Source: Phycisphaerae bacterium (GTDB lineage: Bacteria > Planctomycetota > Phycisphaerae > UBA1845). Taken from it: a stretch of 9,502 nt of DNA. The translations under genes were made by a program, and so were the position numbers. Position 1 is the first letter of the stretch. Each line of letters starts with the position of its first letter. The notes beneath the pieces were generated by a model, which did no database searches, had not been told where the DNA came from, and saw nothing but the letters and a program-made list of their open reading frames with translations. Location of the stretch: assembly GCA_029260195.1 (NCBI GenBank), contig JAJDDS010000007.1:1-9502 (forward strand). The letters are read 5' to 3'. This document shows positions 1 through 4,412 of the stretch, in pieces.

Positions 1-219
1 GAGGTCCGCGAAGCCGACGCCCGTGGAGAAGACGATCTTCCCCTTGTATGCAACGGCCATCGAGACGCCAGGGGCACCGCTCGACTGCCACTGCTCCTTG
101 AGGTAGGTCGCCGCCTGTGCCTCTGGGGCCTGGGCTACAGCCGGCGTGACCGACGGCAGCAGCCACAGAACGCATGAGACCACAATGCGCGCGAGGTTAG
201 TCAAAGGGGCTTTCTTCAT
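1..219 (-). CDS. Secreted serine hydrolase, beta-lactamase class C-like family, N-terminal part (runs off the window)
   Basis: The first 73 codons are present, starting at the ATG whose A is at 219; the gene continues past base 1. A GGAGGA ribosome site lies at 227-232, about 8 nt upstream. Residues 1-29 form a signal peptide: a Lys-rich start, a hydrophobic stretch, then an AVAQA cleavage region. The mature start, with the GAPGVSMAVAYKGKIVFSTG segment, is typical of the opening strand of the beta-lactamase/penicillin-binding-protein family (PF00144), periplasmic or secreted serine hydrolases with an SxxK nucleophile. The SxxK and YxN motifs fall outside the window, so neither the catalytic residues nor the substrate can be judged; many relatives are esterases or peptidases, not antibiotic-degrading enzymes. 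The start lies 26 nt from the R' box of the neighbouring attC, the usual position for the first gene of a cassette, and no promoter is evident. The family call is good and the specific activity unknown. Confidence 0.8.
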   Translation of the reverse strand, partial: MKKAPLTNLARIVVSCVLWLLPSVTPAVAQAPEAQAATYLKEQWQSSGAPGVSMAVAYKGKIVFSTGVGFADL

Positions 220-245
220 CCTTTAGTCCTCCATTACGGGAATCG

Positions 246-336
246 GTCCAACGGCCTGCGCATGACCTGCCGAGCGCGCGGCCAGTGTTCTACTGAGCTC
301 TAGTGTTCGGCGCGCTCGGTCGGGTCCATGCGCCTG
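246..336 (-). other. attC recombination site A, larger part (interrupted by the IS)
   Basis: The left box is GTCCAAC (246-252), then a 5-nt spacer and arm GCGCATG (258-264). Further in, CCGAGCGCGC (270-279) pairs with GCGCGCTCGG (310-319), and CATGCGC (327-333) pairs with GCGCATG. The right arm carries one extra G (ATGGAC against ATGAC), the extrahelical base seen in the other sites of this window. The matching outer box is lost: CATGCGCCTG is followed by ATACTC instead of TTAGNC. The missing TTAGCT is found at 1934-1939, beyond the insertion sequence, so the original site was about 97 bp. This is the recombination site of the ACP-like cassette. Confidence 0.85.
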
Positions 337-345
337 ATACTCATG

Positions 346-354
346 AAGGCCTCC
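346..354 (+). repeat. IS subterminal inverted repeat, left
   Basis: AAGGCCTCC, located 9 nt inside the inferred left end. It is an exact inverted copy of 1918-1926. Confidence 0.65.
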
Positions 355-412
355 TCCAAGACATACTAGATCAGTGTCTGAGGCCAATCGTTCAACCGAG
401 GAGGAGACCATC

Positions 413-1456
413 ATGAGATTCTACACCCAGCAACACCAATACTACTGCGGCATCGACCTGCACGCACGCTCGATGTACCTCTGCATCCTCAACCAGGCCG
501 GCGAGGTGCTCCTGCACCGCAACATGCGGGCGAATCCGGACGCCTTCCTCAAAGCGGTGGGCCCGTACCGCGAAGATCTCGTCGTCGCGGTCGAATGTAT
601 GTTCACCTGGTACTGGCTTGCCGATCTCTGCCGTCGTGAGAGCATCCACTTCGTCCTGGGCCACGCCCTCTACATGAAAGCGATCCACGGCGGCAAGGCC
701 AAGAACGACAGAATTGACGCCTTGAAGATCGCGACCCTGCTGCGCGGCGGGATGATCCCCCAGGCCTACGTCTACCCGCCGGAGATGCGAGCCACCCGCG
801 ACCTGCTGAGACGCCGCCTCCACTTCAGGCGCAAACGCGCCGAACTCTTGGCCCACATCCAGAACACCAACAGCCAGTTCAACCTGCCCGAGTTCAATAA
901 GCAGCTCACCTATGCGAGCAACCAGAGCGGTGTGGTCGAGCGCTTCGCTGACCCCAGTGTCCACAAGACGATCGAGGTCGATCTCGGGCTGCTGGCTTAC
1001 TACGACCAGATGCTCAGGGAGCTCGAGTACTTCATCCTGCGCACCGCCAAGGATCACGATCACAACACGCTGTATCGTCTCCGCACGGTGCCGGGAATCG
1101 GCAAGATCCTCTCCCTGGTGATGCTCTATGAGATCCACGACATCAACCGCTTCGAGAGGCCGCCGGAGCTGGCCTCCTATGCCCGGCTGGTGAAATGTGC
1201 CAAGGAGTCGGCCGGCAAGATCACGGGCAGCTCCGGCAGGAAGATCGGCAATGTGCACTTGAAGTGGGCCTTCTCGGAGGCAGCGGTCGGCTTCTTGAGA
1301 AAAAACGAAGAGGGAAAGAAGTACTACGCACGGCTCGAGCGTAAACATGGCAAAGGCAAGGCCCTGACGGTGCTGGCCCACAAGCTCGCTCGTGCCGTCT
1401 ACTACATCTGGAAGAAAGACAACGTGTTCGACCAAGAGAAGTTCTTGACCGCCTAG
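413..1456 (+). CDS. IS110-family transposase (DEDD type, bridge/seek-RNA guided family)
   Basis: The protein has 347 residues, the normal length for the family. The ATG at 413 was chosen because GAGGAGGAG (398-406) lies just upstream and the GID motif then falls near the N-terminus; a GTG at 374 in frame has no such support. The N-terminal RuvC-like domain (PF01548) shows D15 in YCGIDLHAR, E61 in VAVEC, and D99/D102 in KNDRIDA, which fit the DEDD tetrad. A helical linker follows (about 125-220). The C-terminal Transposase_20 domain (PF02371) starts with the helix-hairpin-helix-like RTVPGIGKI (224-232) and includes a Ser-rich SSGRKIGN segment (273-280) where this family has its catalytic serine. 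The enzyme excises the IS as a circle and reinserts it at a target chosen by an RNA encoded in the element's noncoding end. The gene is intact and runs opposite to the cassette genes. Confidence 0.93.
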   Translation: MRFYTQQHQYYCGIDLHARSMYLCILNQAGEVLLHRNMRANPDAFLKAVGPYREDLVVAVECMFTWYWLADLCRRESIHFVLGHALYMKAIHGGKAKNDRIDALKIATLLRGGMIPQAYVYPPEMRATRDLLRRRLHFRRKRAELLAHIQNTNSQFNLPEFNKQLTYASNQSGVVERFADPSVHKTIEVDLGLLAYYDQMLRELEYFILRTAKDHDHNTLYRLRTVPGIGKILSLVMLYEIHDINRFERPPELASYARLVKCAKESAGKITGSSGRKIGNVHLKWAFSEAAVGFLRKNEEGKKYYARLERKHGKGKALTVLAHKLARAVYYIWKKDNVFDQEKFLTA

Positions 1457-1659
1457 CAACGGAGGGAAGTGGGTGAGCCCGACGCCTAACTCGTCCGCAG
1501 GGGTGAAGTCCTCAACGACGTGCTCAGGGAAACGGCGTGTGGCACCGACCACGATACCGAGCCCGTCAGGGACAGCGATGCCCGGAACCCCGGCGCTTGA
1601 TTGGACACCCGCTTTCGCTCCAGCACAATCGATTCAGCGACGAGGATGTTCTGCCCCTC

Positions 1660-1825
1660 ACCCGAGCCTGGAGCTAACTGACCATGCCACCAATGGATGA
1701 GGTCGGCGTTTGAGGAGGACGGTACGAGGGCACAGGTGAATTTCTAGGCCGCAGGGAACGATGGGTGCTTCCCTGCATCGCAGAGCCTCGATGGGTGTTT
1801 GGTGCAGAACATCTGCACCAAGTGT
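1660..1825 (+). ncRNA. Candidate seek/bridge guide RNA of the IS (limits approximate)
   Basis: IS110/IS1111 elements encode a structured guide RNA in the noncoding end, downstream of the transposase in the IS1111 group. In the sequence there is an 8-bp stem GCAGGGAA/TTCCCTGC with a 10-nt loop (1751-1776) and a 9-bp stem TTGGTGCAG/CTGCACCAA with a 5-nt loop (1799-1821). The first loop and the spacer before the second stem share CGATGGGTG (1759-1767, 1789-1797). AGCTAAC (1672-1678) is the exact complement of the right target flank plus core G (GTTAGCT). CCATGC (1682-1687) is identical to part of the left flank. The function and the ends of the transcript are inferred. Confidence 0.35.
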
Positions 1826-1909
1826 GAAATGAAAGTCAGAACCGCTCGATGCTGAAGCCGCCGTATTTGACAGGGACCACCCCACCCCGTGTTGTCGAAC
1901 TGCGTGCGC

Positions 1910-1915
1910 TTGACA
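1910..1915 (+). promoter_or_regulatory. -35 half of a predicted circle-junction promoter
   Basis: A perfect TTGACA lies 18 bp inside the right IS end. If the ends are joined, 1916-1932 forms a 17-bp spacer and the next hexamer is GATACT (base 1933 plus 337-341), matching TATAAT at 4 of 6 positions and reading toward the transposase. Junction promoters of this kind are known in circles of IS110/IS1111 elements such as IS492 and ISEc11. In the integrated form shown here the halves are 1.6 kb apart. Confidence 0.5.
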
Positions 1916-1917
1916 AG

Positions 1918-1926
1918 GGAGGCCTT
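1918..1926 (-). repeat. IS subterminal inverted repeat, right
   Basis: GGAGGCCTT, the exact reverse complement of AAGGCCTCC at 346-354. It ends 7 nt inside the inferred right edge. Confidence 0.65.
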
Positions 1927-1932
1927 ATAGGT

Positions 1933-1939
1933 GTTAGCT
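1933..1939 (-). other. attC site A, detached R'' box
   Basis: GTTAGCT (AGCTAAC on the minus strand) lies 5 nt beyond the stop codon of the ACP-like gene. Joined to 336 it completes attC A, with the 2-nt spacer and G^TT box of the other sites. Confidence 0.65.
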
Positions 1940-1944
1940 GGCGG

Positions 1945-2484
1945 TTAGTCAATACCTAAGTCCCTGAATGACTTGCGTTTGTCGAAGTCGAGACGAGTGG
2001 CGGTCTGGTCCCGGATGATGTCGCGGACCCTGAGGCTGAGTTCTTCTCGCGTCCACGGCTCACCCCCACCGCCGGGGTGTGGAACATCCGACACGGCCAG
2101 TTCAAGGACCAGGTGCCGAAGGGTCCGCAGCCCGTCCCGCCACCAGGATGGCCACGGAAGGGTCGTGGGCCACGAGTTGTCACCATCGGCAAGCCGAACG
2201 GCGGTCCACAGGTCGGGCCAATCGTCTTTGTCAGCGATCTTCCCCAGCGGCGAATCGAGCGGGATGTCGCGAGGGAGGTCCGGCCGCACGGCCAGGAGAG
2301 CGCGGCGAAGGCGGTGAAAGACTCGAAGCGTGCGGCAGTGGCCACCCGGAGGCGCACCCATGCGCATGGCGAGGTACTCCAGGAGCATCTCCGGAGAGCC
2401 AAGCTGCGACGCGTCCGCGTCGGAGATGGAAATGTCGAACTCATCCTCGAACCGCATTATCAGTTCGACGGTATCAAGGCCCAC
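1945..2484 (-). CDS. Acyl-carrier-protein-like cassette protein with the ACP fold apparently split between its two ends
   Basis: The protein has 179 residues. The GTG start at 2484 is set by GGAGG (2489-2493) 4 nt upstream; no ATG fits. The first 40 residues, MGLDTVELIMRFEDEFDISI, followed by the acidic DADASQL and a helix, match the second half of a carrier protein from the phosphopantetheine serine motif (GxDS) onward, with Thr5 where Ser should be. The last 36 residues, starting WTREELSLRVRDIIRDQ and ending FRDLGID, match the first half of a carrier protein up to just before that serine. The middle (about 45-140) is Trp/Arg/Pro-rich and unrecognised. The order is thus that of a circularly permuted PP-binding domain with an insert. 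With Thr for Ser, it may not carry a phosphopantetheine arm. It is the only gene of its cassette, between attC A and attC B. The resemblance is clear by eye; the function is unknown. Confidence 0.75.
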   Translation of the reverse strand: MGLDTVELIMRFEDEFDISISDADASQLGSPEMLLEYLAMRMGAPPGGHCRTLRVFHRLRRALLAVRPDLPRDIPLDSPLGKIADKDDWPDLWTAVRLADGDNSWPTTLPWPSWWRDGLRTLRHLVLELAVSDVPHPGGGGEPWTREELSLRVRDIIRDQTATRLDFDKRKSFRDLGID

Positions 2485-2514
2485 GCTACCTCCACCACAT
2501 CAGGCCTGTTCGCC

Positions 2515-2644
2515 ATCTAACGGCTTGCGTTTGAGCTGCGGCCGCGTCCTCGCGCCGGGCGGGCGCGACCGCTAGAAGATTATATCCCGCGCCAAGCCCG
2601 GCGTGCCATCCTCCGCGGCCGACGGCTCCAAACGCTGGTTAGGC
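2515..2644 (-). other. attC recombination site B (130 bp, intact)
   Basis: The boxes are ATCTAAC (2515-2521) and GTTAGGC (2638-2644). Arms GCGTTTGAGC and GCTCCAAACGC pair with one extra G on the gene side, and the stem continues inward with GGCCGCG against CGCGGCC. Spacers are 5 nt on the left and 2 nt on the right. It ends the toxin-antitoxin cassette to its right and lies 30 bp upstream of the ACP-like start. Confidence 0.92.
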
Positions 2645-2653
2645 AACTTGGCT

Positions 2654-2944
2654 TCAGGCAGTGAGCGCCATGGCTACAGCCTCGGGGTCCACAGAGGCGA
2701 CCCGCAGAAGCGCCCGGGCAGGCCCCTCTGGCATGCGCCGGCCCTGCTCCCAGTTTCTAAGTGTCGCCACACTGACATCGATCATCATTGCAAACTCGGC
2801 CTGGGTGACGTCCAGCTGGTGGCGAATGGCCTTGATGTCGGCAGGCTGGAATGCGGTGACCCGCGCTGGAGGCAGCTGCCCACGACGGATCTTGCCAGCC
2901 TGCTTCACACTGGCCACGAGCTTCTTGAAATCAGATGACTTCAT
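2654..2944 (-). CDS. HTH antitoxin of a RelE/HigB-type module (HigA/NadS-like)
   Basis: The protein has 96 residues. The ATG at 2944 overlaps the toxin stop in an ATGA junction and is preceded by AGGAGGAAC inside the toxin gene; the frame stays open further upstream, but only as a shadow of the toxin. An XRE/Cro-type helix-turn-helix lies at about 36-70 (DIKAIRHQLDVTQAEFAMMIDVSVATLRNWEQG, with NWEQGRR after the recognition helix). The N-terminal MKSSDFKKLVASVKQAGKI segment resembles the HigA/NadS group, where this part wraps around the toxin. The antitoxin should neutralise the toxin by direct binding and repress the operon. Toxin-first order is typical of higBA modules. The stop is 9 bp from the R'' box of attC B. 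Confidence 0.88.
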   Translation of the reverse strand: MKSSDFKKLVASVKQAGKIRRGQLPPARVTAFQPADIKAIRHQLDVTQAEFAMMIDVSVATLRNWEQGRRMPEGPARALLRVASVDPEAVAMALTA

Positions 2945-3258
2945 TCGAGTTCCTCCTGCATCAGCCGACGGAGAGTCTGGAGTTGTGACGGAGTCAGGTC
3001 CTCCTGGGCGCTCTTCGCAAAGACGTAGAGCATGTAGAACGTCTCCTCGGCTGGGTGCCGGTAGTAGATGATCCGCAGCCCACCACGCTTGCCACGGCCG
3101 CTTCCAGCCCACCGCACCTTGCGAAGGCCACCCGAGCGGGGAATGACAGGACCCTGCTCAGGGCGAAGGAGTAAGGCGACCTGGAGGGCGCGGTAGTCCT
3201 CCTCGGCCAAGGCGCTTCGTATGGTTGTCGTGAAGATAGGCGTCTCTACGAAGCGCAT
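2941..3258 (-). CDS. RelE/HigB-family toxin (mRNA interferase-like)
   Basis: The protein has 105 residues, a normal length for the RelE/HigB superfamily. Recognisable parts are the N-terminal MRFVETPIFTTTI strand, the GLRKVRWAGSGRGKRGGLRIIYY core (about 43-67), in which R49 and the basic GRGKRGG loop match the G(x)RKxRW...G(x)RGG(x)R(x)IY pattern of these ribosome-dependent endoribonucleases, and the C-terminal FYMLYVFAKSAQEDLTPSQ segment. It is translationally coupled to its antitoxin by the 4-nt ATGA overlap. The ATG at 3258 has no Shine-Dalgarno; a TAGTTT hexamer lies 5 nt upstream, which suggests leaderless expression from a cassette-borne promoter. The gene looks intact. Confidence 0.9.
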   Translation of the reverse strand: MRFVETPIFTTTIRSALAEEDYRALQVALLLRPEQGPVIPRSGGLRKVRWAGSGRGKRGGLRIIYYRHPAEETFYMLYVFAKSAQEDLTPSQLQTLRRLMQEELE

Positions 3259-3263
3259 AGATC

Positions 3264-3292
3264 AAACTACGCCAACGGCGTACTACGCGCAA
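3264..3292 (-). promoter_or_regulatory. Possible promoter of the RelE/HTH cassette, leaderless
   Basis: On the minus strand TTGCGC (3292-3287), a 17-nt spacer, then TAGTTT (3269-3264), 5 nt before the ATG. Each hexamer matches consensus at only about 3 of 6 positions, but the TANNNT form, the spacing and the missing ribosome site fit a leaderless start. The bases TGATCTATG around the start recur at the DUF433 gene (6387-6382). Confidence 0.3.
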
Positions 3293-3306
3293 GGGGGTTG
3301 GATGTT

Positions 3307-3337
3307 GCCTAACGTCCAGCGTATGCGCCTGTTATAC
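3307..3337 (-). other. attC site C, 31-bp remnant without its central stem
   Basis: GCCTAAC (3307-3313), spacer GTCCA (5 nt), GCGTATGCGC, spacer CT (2 nt), GTTATAC (3331-3337). The boxes and spacer lengths are those of the full sites, but the two L arms abut and the variable middle is absent. The ParE stop codon lies inside the right box. Confidence 0.7.
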
Positions 3338-3631
3338 CGCGTTCATATCTATCGGGAACAAGCGGGCGCCGTGAAACACCGTAAGAATGTGCACCACATC
3401 CGTCCCAAGCAGATACACAATGCGATACGACCCCACTACGAGCTCTCGGATGTCGGTGCGCTCAAGCTCCGGGACGATACGGCCCGATTCCGGAAACCGC
3501 TGGAGGCGCTCAGCGGCAGCGAACAGACGTTCCGCATGCAAAGCCGCATACCGCACGGAACTGCGCTCGATATACGCACGGATGGCCTCCACGTTTTCGA
3601 CCGCCCGTAGCGTCCATACGACTCGACTCAT
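3332..3631 (-). CDS. ParE-type RelE/ParE superfamily toxin
   Basis: The protein has 99 residues, full length for ParE. The features follow the family: two N-terminal helices (AVENVEAIRAYIERSSVRYAALHAERLFAAAERLQRFP), the PESGRIVPEL turn (47-56), then strands IRELVVGSYRIVYLLGTDVVHILTVFHG (61-88). In place of the RelE catalytic basic core it has the REL-V--YRIVY pattern of ParE toxins, which act on DNA gyrase. It overlaps the upstream antitoxin by 4 nt (ATGA), so the two are coupled. Its stop codon TAA is part of the GTATAAC box of the following attC, so the gene end and the recombination box share bases. Confidence 0.9.
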   Translation of the reverse strand: MSRVVWTLRAVENVEAIRAYIERSSVRYAALHAERLFAAAERLQRFPESGRIVPELERTDIRELVVGSYRIVYLLGTDVVHILTVFHGARLFPIDMNAV

Positions 3632-3813
3632 TCCTGGCCAAGCAGCCGGTCCCTGGCCTCTTCGTGCGAGAGGACTTCACCTCGCTCAACCTGCCGAAGC
3701 CCCTGCTCGATTTCCGCCAGGAAGTAGAGGCGTTCCATGGCCTCTTCAACGGATGTATCTGGCGGGAGGTTCTTGATCACTTCCAGAACTCGGTCACGCG
3801 TCGTGGGTGTCAT
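3628..3813 (-). CDS. Small antitoxin of the ParE-type module
   Basis: The protein has 61 residues, rich in Glu/Arg/Leu and predicted almost wholly helical: DRVLEVIKNLPPDTSVEEAMERLYFLAEIEQGLRQVERGEVLSHEEARDRLLG. The VEEAMERLYFLAEIEQGLRQVERGEVLSHEE segment is the common C-terminal toxin-wrapping part of ParD/RelB-like addiction antitoxins; no clear ribbon-helix-helix DNA-binding head can be drawn. The ATG at 3813 is preceded by GGGGAGG about 7 nt upstream. The antitoxin-first order and ATGA overlap with the toxin gene are standard. A weak promoter (TTGCGA, 17 nt, TAGGCT on the minus strand at 3869-3841) lies upstream within the cassette, as is usual for such modules. Confidence 0.82.
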   Translation of the reverse strand: MTPTTRDRVLEVIKNLPPDTSVEEAMERLYFLAEIEQGLRQVERGEVLSHEEARDRLLGQE

Positions 3814-3919
3814 TGAATCGCCTCCCCGGGGGCAGCCTGAAGCCTATGAGGACCTGGCGTGTCTCGCAACTTGGAAGGGAAAACGGTTCGATAGAGAAGG
3901 AGCTCGAGGCGGACACGCG

Positions 3920-4005
3920 GTATAACGCTCTGGCGTTAAGCTGCGCGGCCAAATCTGGATCGCCAGCCCGCGCTCATCCGCGTCAGCTTCAACGCCTTGT
4001 TCGGC
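3920..4005 (-). other. attC recombination site D (86 bp)
   Basis: The left box is GTATAAC (3920-3926) and the right box GTTCGGC (3999-4005). Arms GGCGTTAAGCTG and CAGCTTCAACGCC pair with one extra G on the right-hand arm (GTTGAAGC against GTTAAGC), followed by CGCGG against CCGCG. Spacers are 5 and 2 nt. The right box has C where a purine is expected, a common variant. Read through on the minus strand it encodes PNKALKLT, a phrase often seen in false proteins from attC DNA. Confidence 0.88.
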
Positions 4006-4094
4006 GGCGCTTCGCGTGCGGAACCAGTCGTAGCCCCGTTCGTGAGATGCCCGACGTGAGATGGCATCACGCCCGCTTCACGATAATTGACTAA
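4006..4094. other. Short stretch with no gene, ending in an unpaired attC-like box
   Basis: No supported coding frame; the minus-strand frame here is an antisense shadow continuing into the attC. It ends with GACTAAC (4089-4095), an RYYYAAC-like heptamer identical to the inverse of 1944-1950. No matching arm was found for it. The recognisable marR coding sequence begins right after it. Confidence 0.4.
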
Positions 4095-4412
4095 CGATCT
4101 CTCCCTGGGCCGGAGCGCACGTCGCCTTCGGACGTCACGCGGCTGCTCGACCCGCTGGTGGAGCGTGGCCTCGTCGCGCGGGCCGCCAACCCCGACGACC
4201 GTCGCGTGGTGTTGCAGCGCCCCACGCGCAGGGGAACGGCACTGCTCTCCCGCCTCGACAAGGAACTGACCGTGGTCCACACGGCCATTGCCGAGGGACT
4301 GGGAGCGAGACGACTGAAGTCCATGATCGAAGGGGCCGAACGCCTCGCGGAGGTTGCACGGGGCATGAACGGGTCCGACGATGGTGCAGCCGCTTCCGGG
4401 AGGGACGGCTGA
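4095..4412 (+). pseudogene. MarR-family transcriptional regulator, 5'-truncated
   Basis: About 105 codons remain of a family normally near 140-150. The frame opens after a TAA at 4092 with no start or ribosome site. The recognisable sequence begins at SPSDVTRLLDPLVERGLVAR, the recognition helix of the winged HTH, then the wing with the family's NPDDRRVVLQRPTRRG, then the C-terminal dimerisation helix (LSRLDKELTVVHTAIAEGLGARRLKSMIEGAERLAEV). The N-terminal dimer helices and the first HTH helix are missing, so it is unlikely to work as a repressor; a small product from the ATG at 4158 is possible but would lack most of the DNA-binding domain. The stop overlaps the next start (TGATG at 4410-4414), so it was the first gene of an operon with the DoxX/DUF6790-like gene, which it probably regulated. 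The pair lies against the direction of the cassettes. Confidence 0.8.

Larger units (their letters stand above)
337..1933 (+). mobile_element. IS110-family insertion sequence, IS1111-type organisation, inserted in an attC
   Basis: The element is about 1.6 kb: 76 nt of left end, one DEDD transposase gene (413-1456) and a long 477-nt right noncoding end. The boundaries are inferred from three agreeing signs. The attC sequence is continuous if 336 is joined to 1934, giving CATGCGCCTG/TTAGCT as in the intact site at 9481-9495. Inverted repeats AAGGCCTCC lie just inside each end (346-354 and 1918-1926). A split promoter would also be rebuilt by joining the ends. Subterminal rather than terminal repeats and a long 3' noncoding end are features of the IS1111 subgroup. 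The dinucleotide TG occurs at both junctions (335-336 and 1932-1933), so the exact edges can shift by 2 nt. No longer target duplication is seen. Insertion of IS1111-group elements into attC sites is a described behaviour (the IS1111-attC group). Confidence 0.8.
1457..1933 (+). other. Long noncoding right end of the IS
   Basis: These 477 bases between the transposase stop and the inferred IS edge carry no convincing gene; the open frames here lack ribosome sites and recognisable proteins. The region has two clear hairpins (1751-1776 and 1799-1821), a repeated CGATGGGTG, a TTGACA hexamer at 1910-1915 and the right inverted repeat. It is longer than usual for an IS1111 right end, so a remnant of other DNA may be included. 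Confidence 0.5.

Noticed and set aside
392..1552. Long open frame of 386 codons on the minus strand
   Set aside because: It is antisense to the well-supported IS110 transposase and has no recognisable domain; GC-rich codon bias in the real gene opens the opposite frame.
1473..1700. Small + strand frame after the transposase
   Set aside because: No ribosome site, low-complexity Ser/Pro/Thr composition, and it lies in the noncoding right end of the IS.
1672..1939. An attC between AGCTAAC (1672) and GTTAGCT (1933)
   Set aside because: The boxes are complementary but the sequences just inside them do not pair, so there is no stem; the first is better read as a possible guide segment.
1944..1950. 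GTTAGTC as the outer box of attC A
   Set aside because: GTTAGCT at 1933-1939 matches the arm and spacer of the split site better, and its distance from the inverted repeat (7 nt) fits the left end (9 nt) better.
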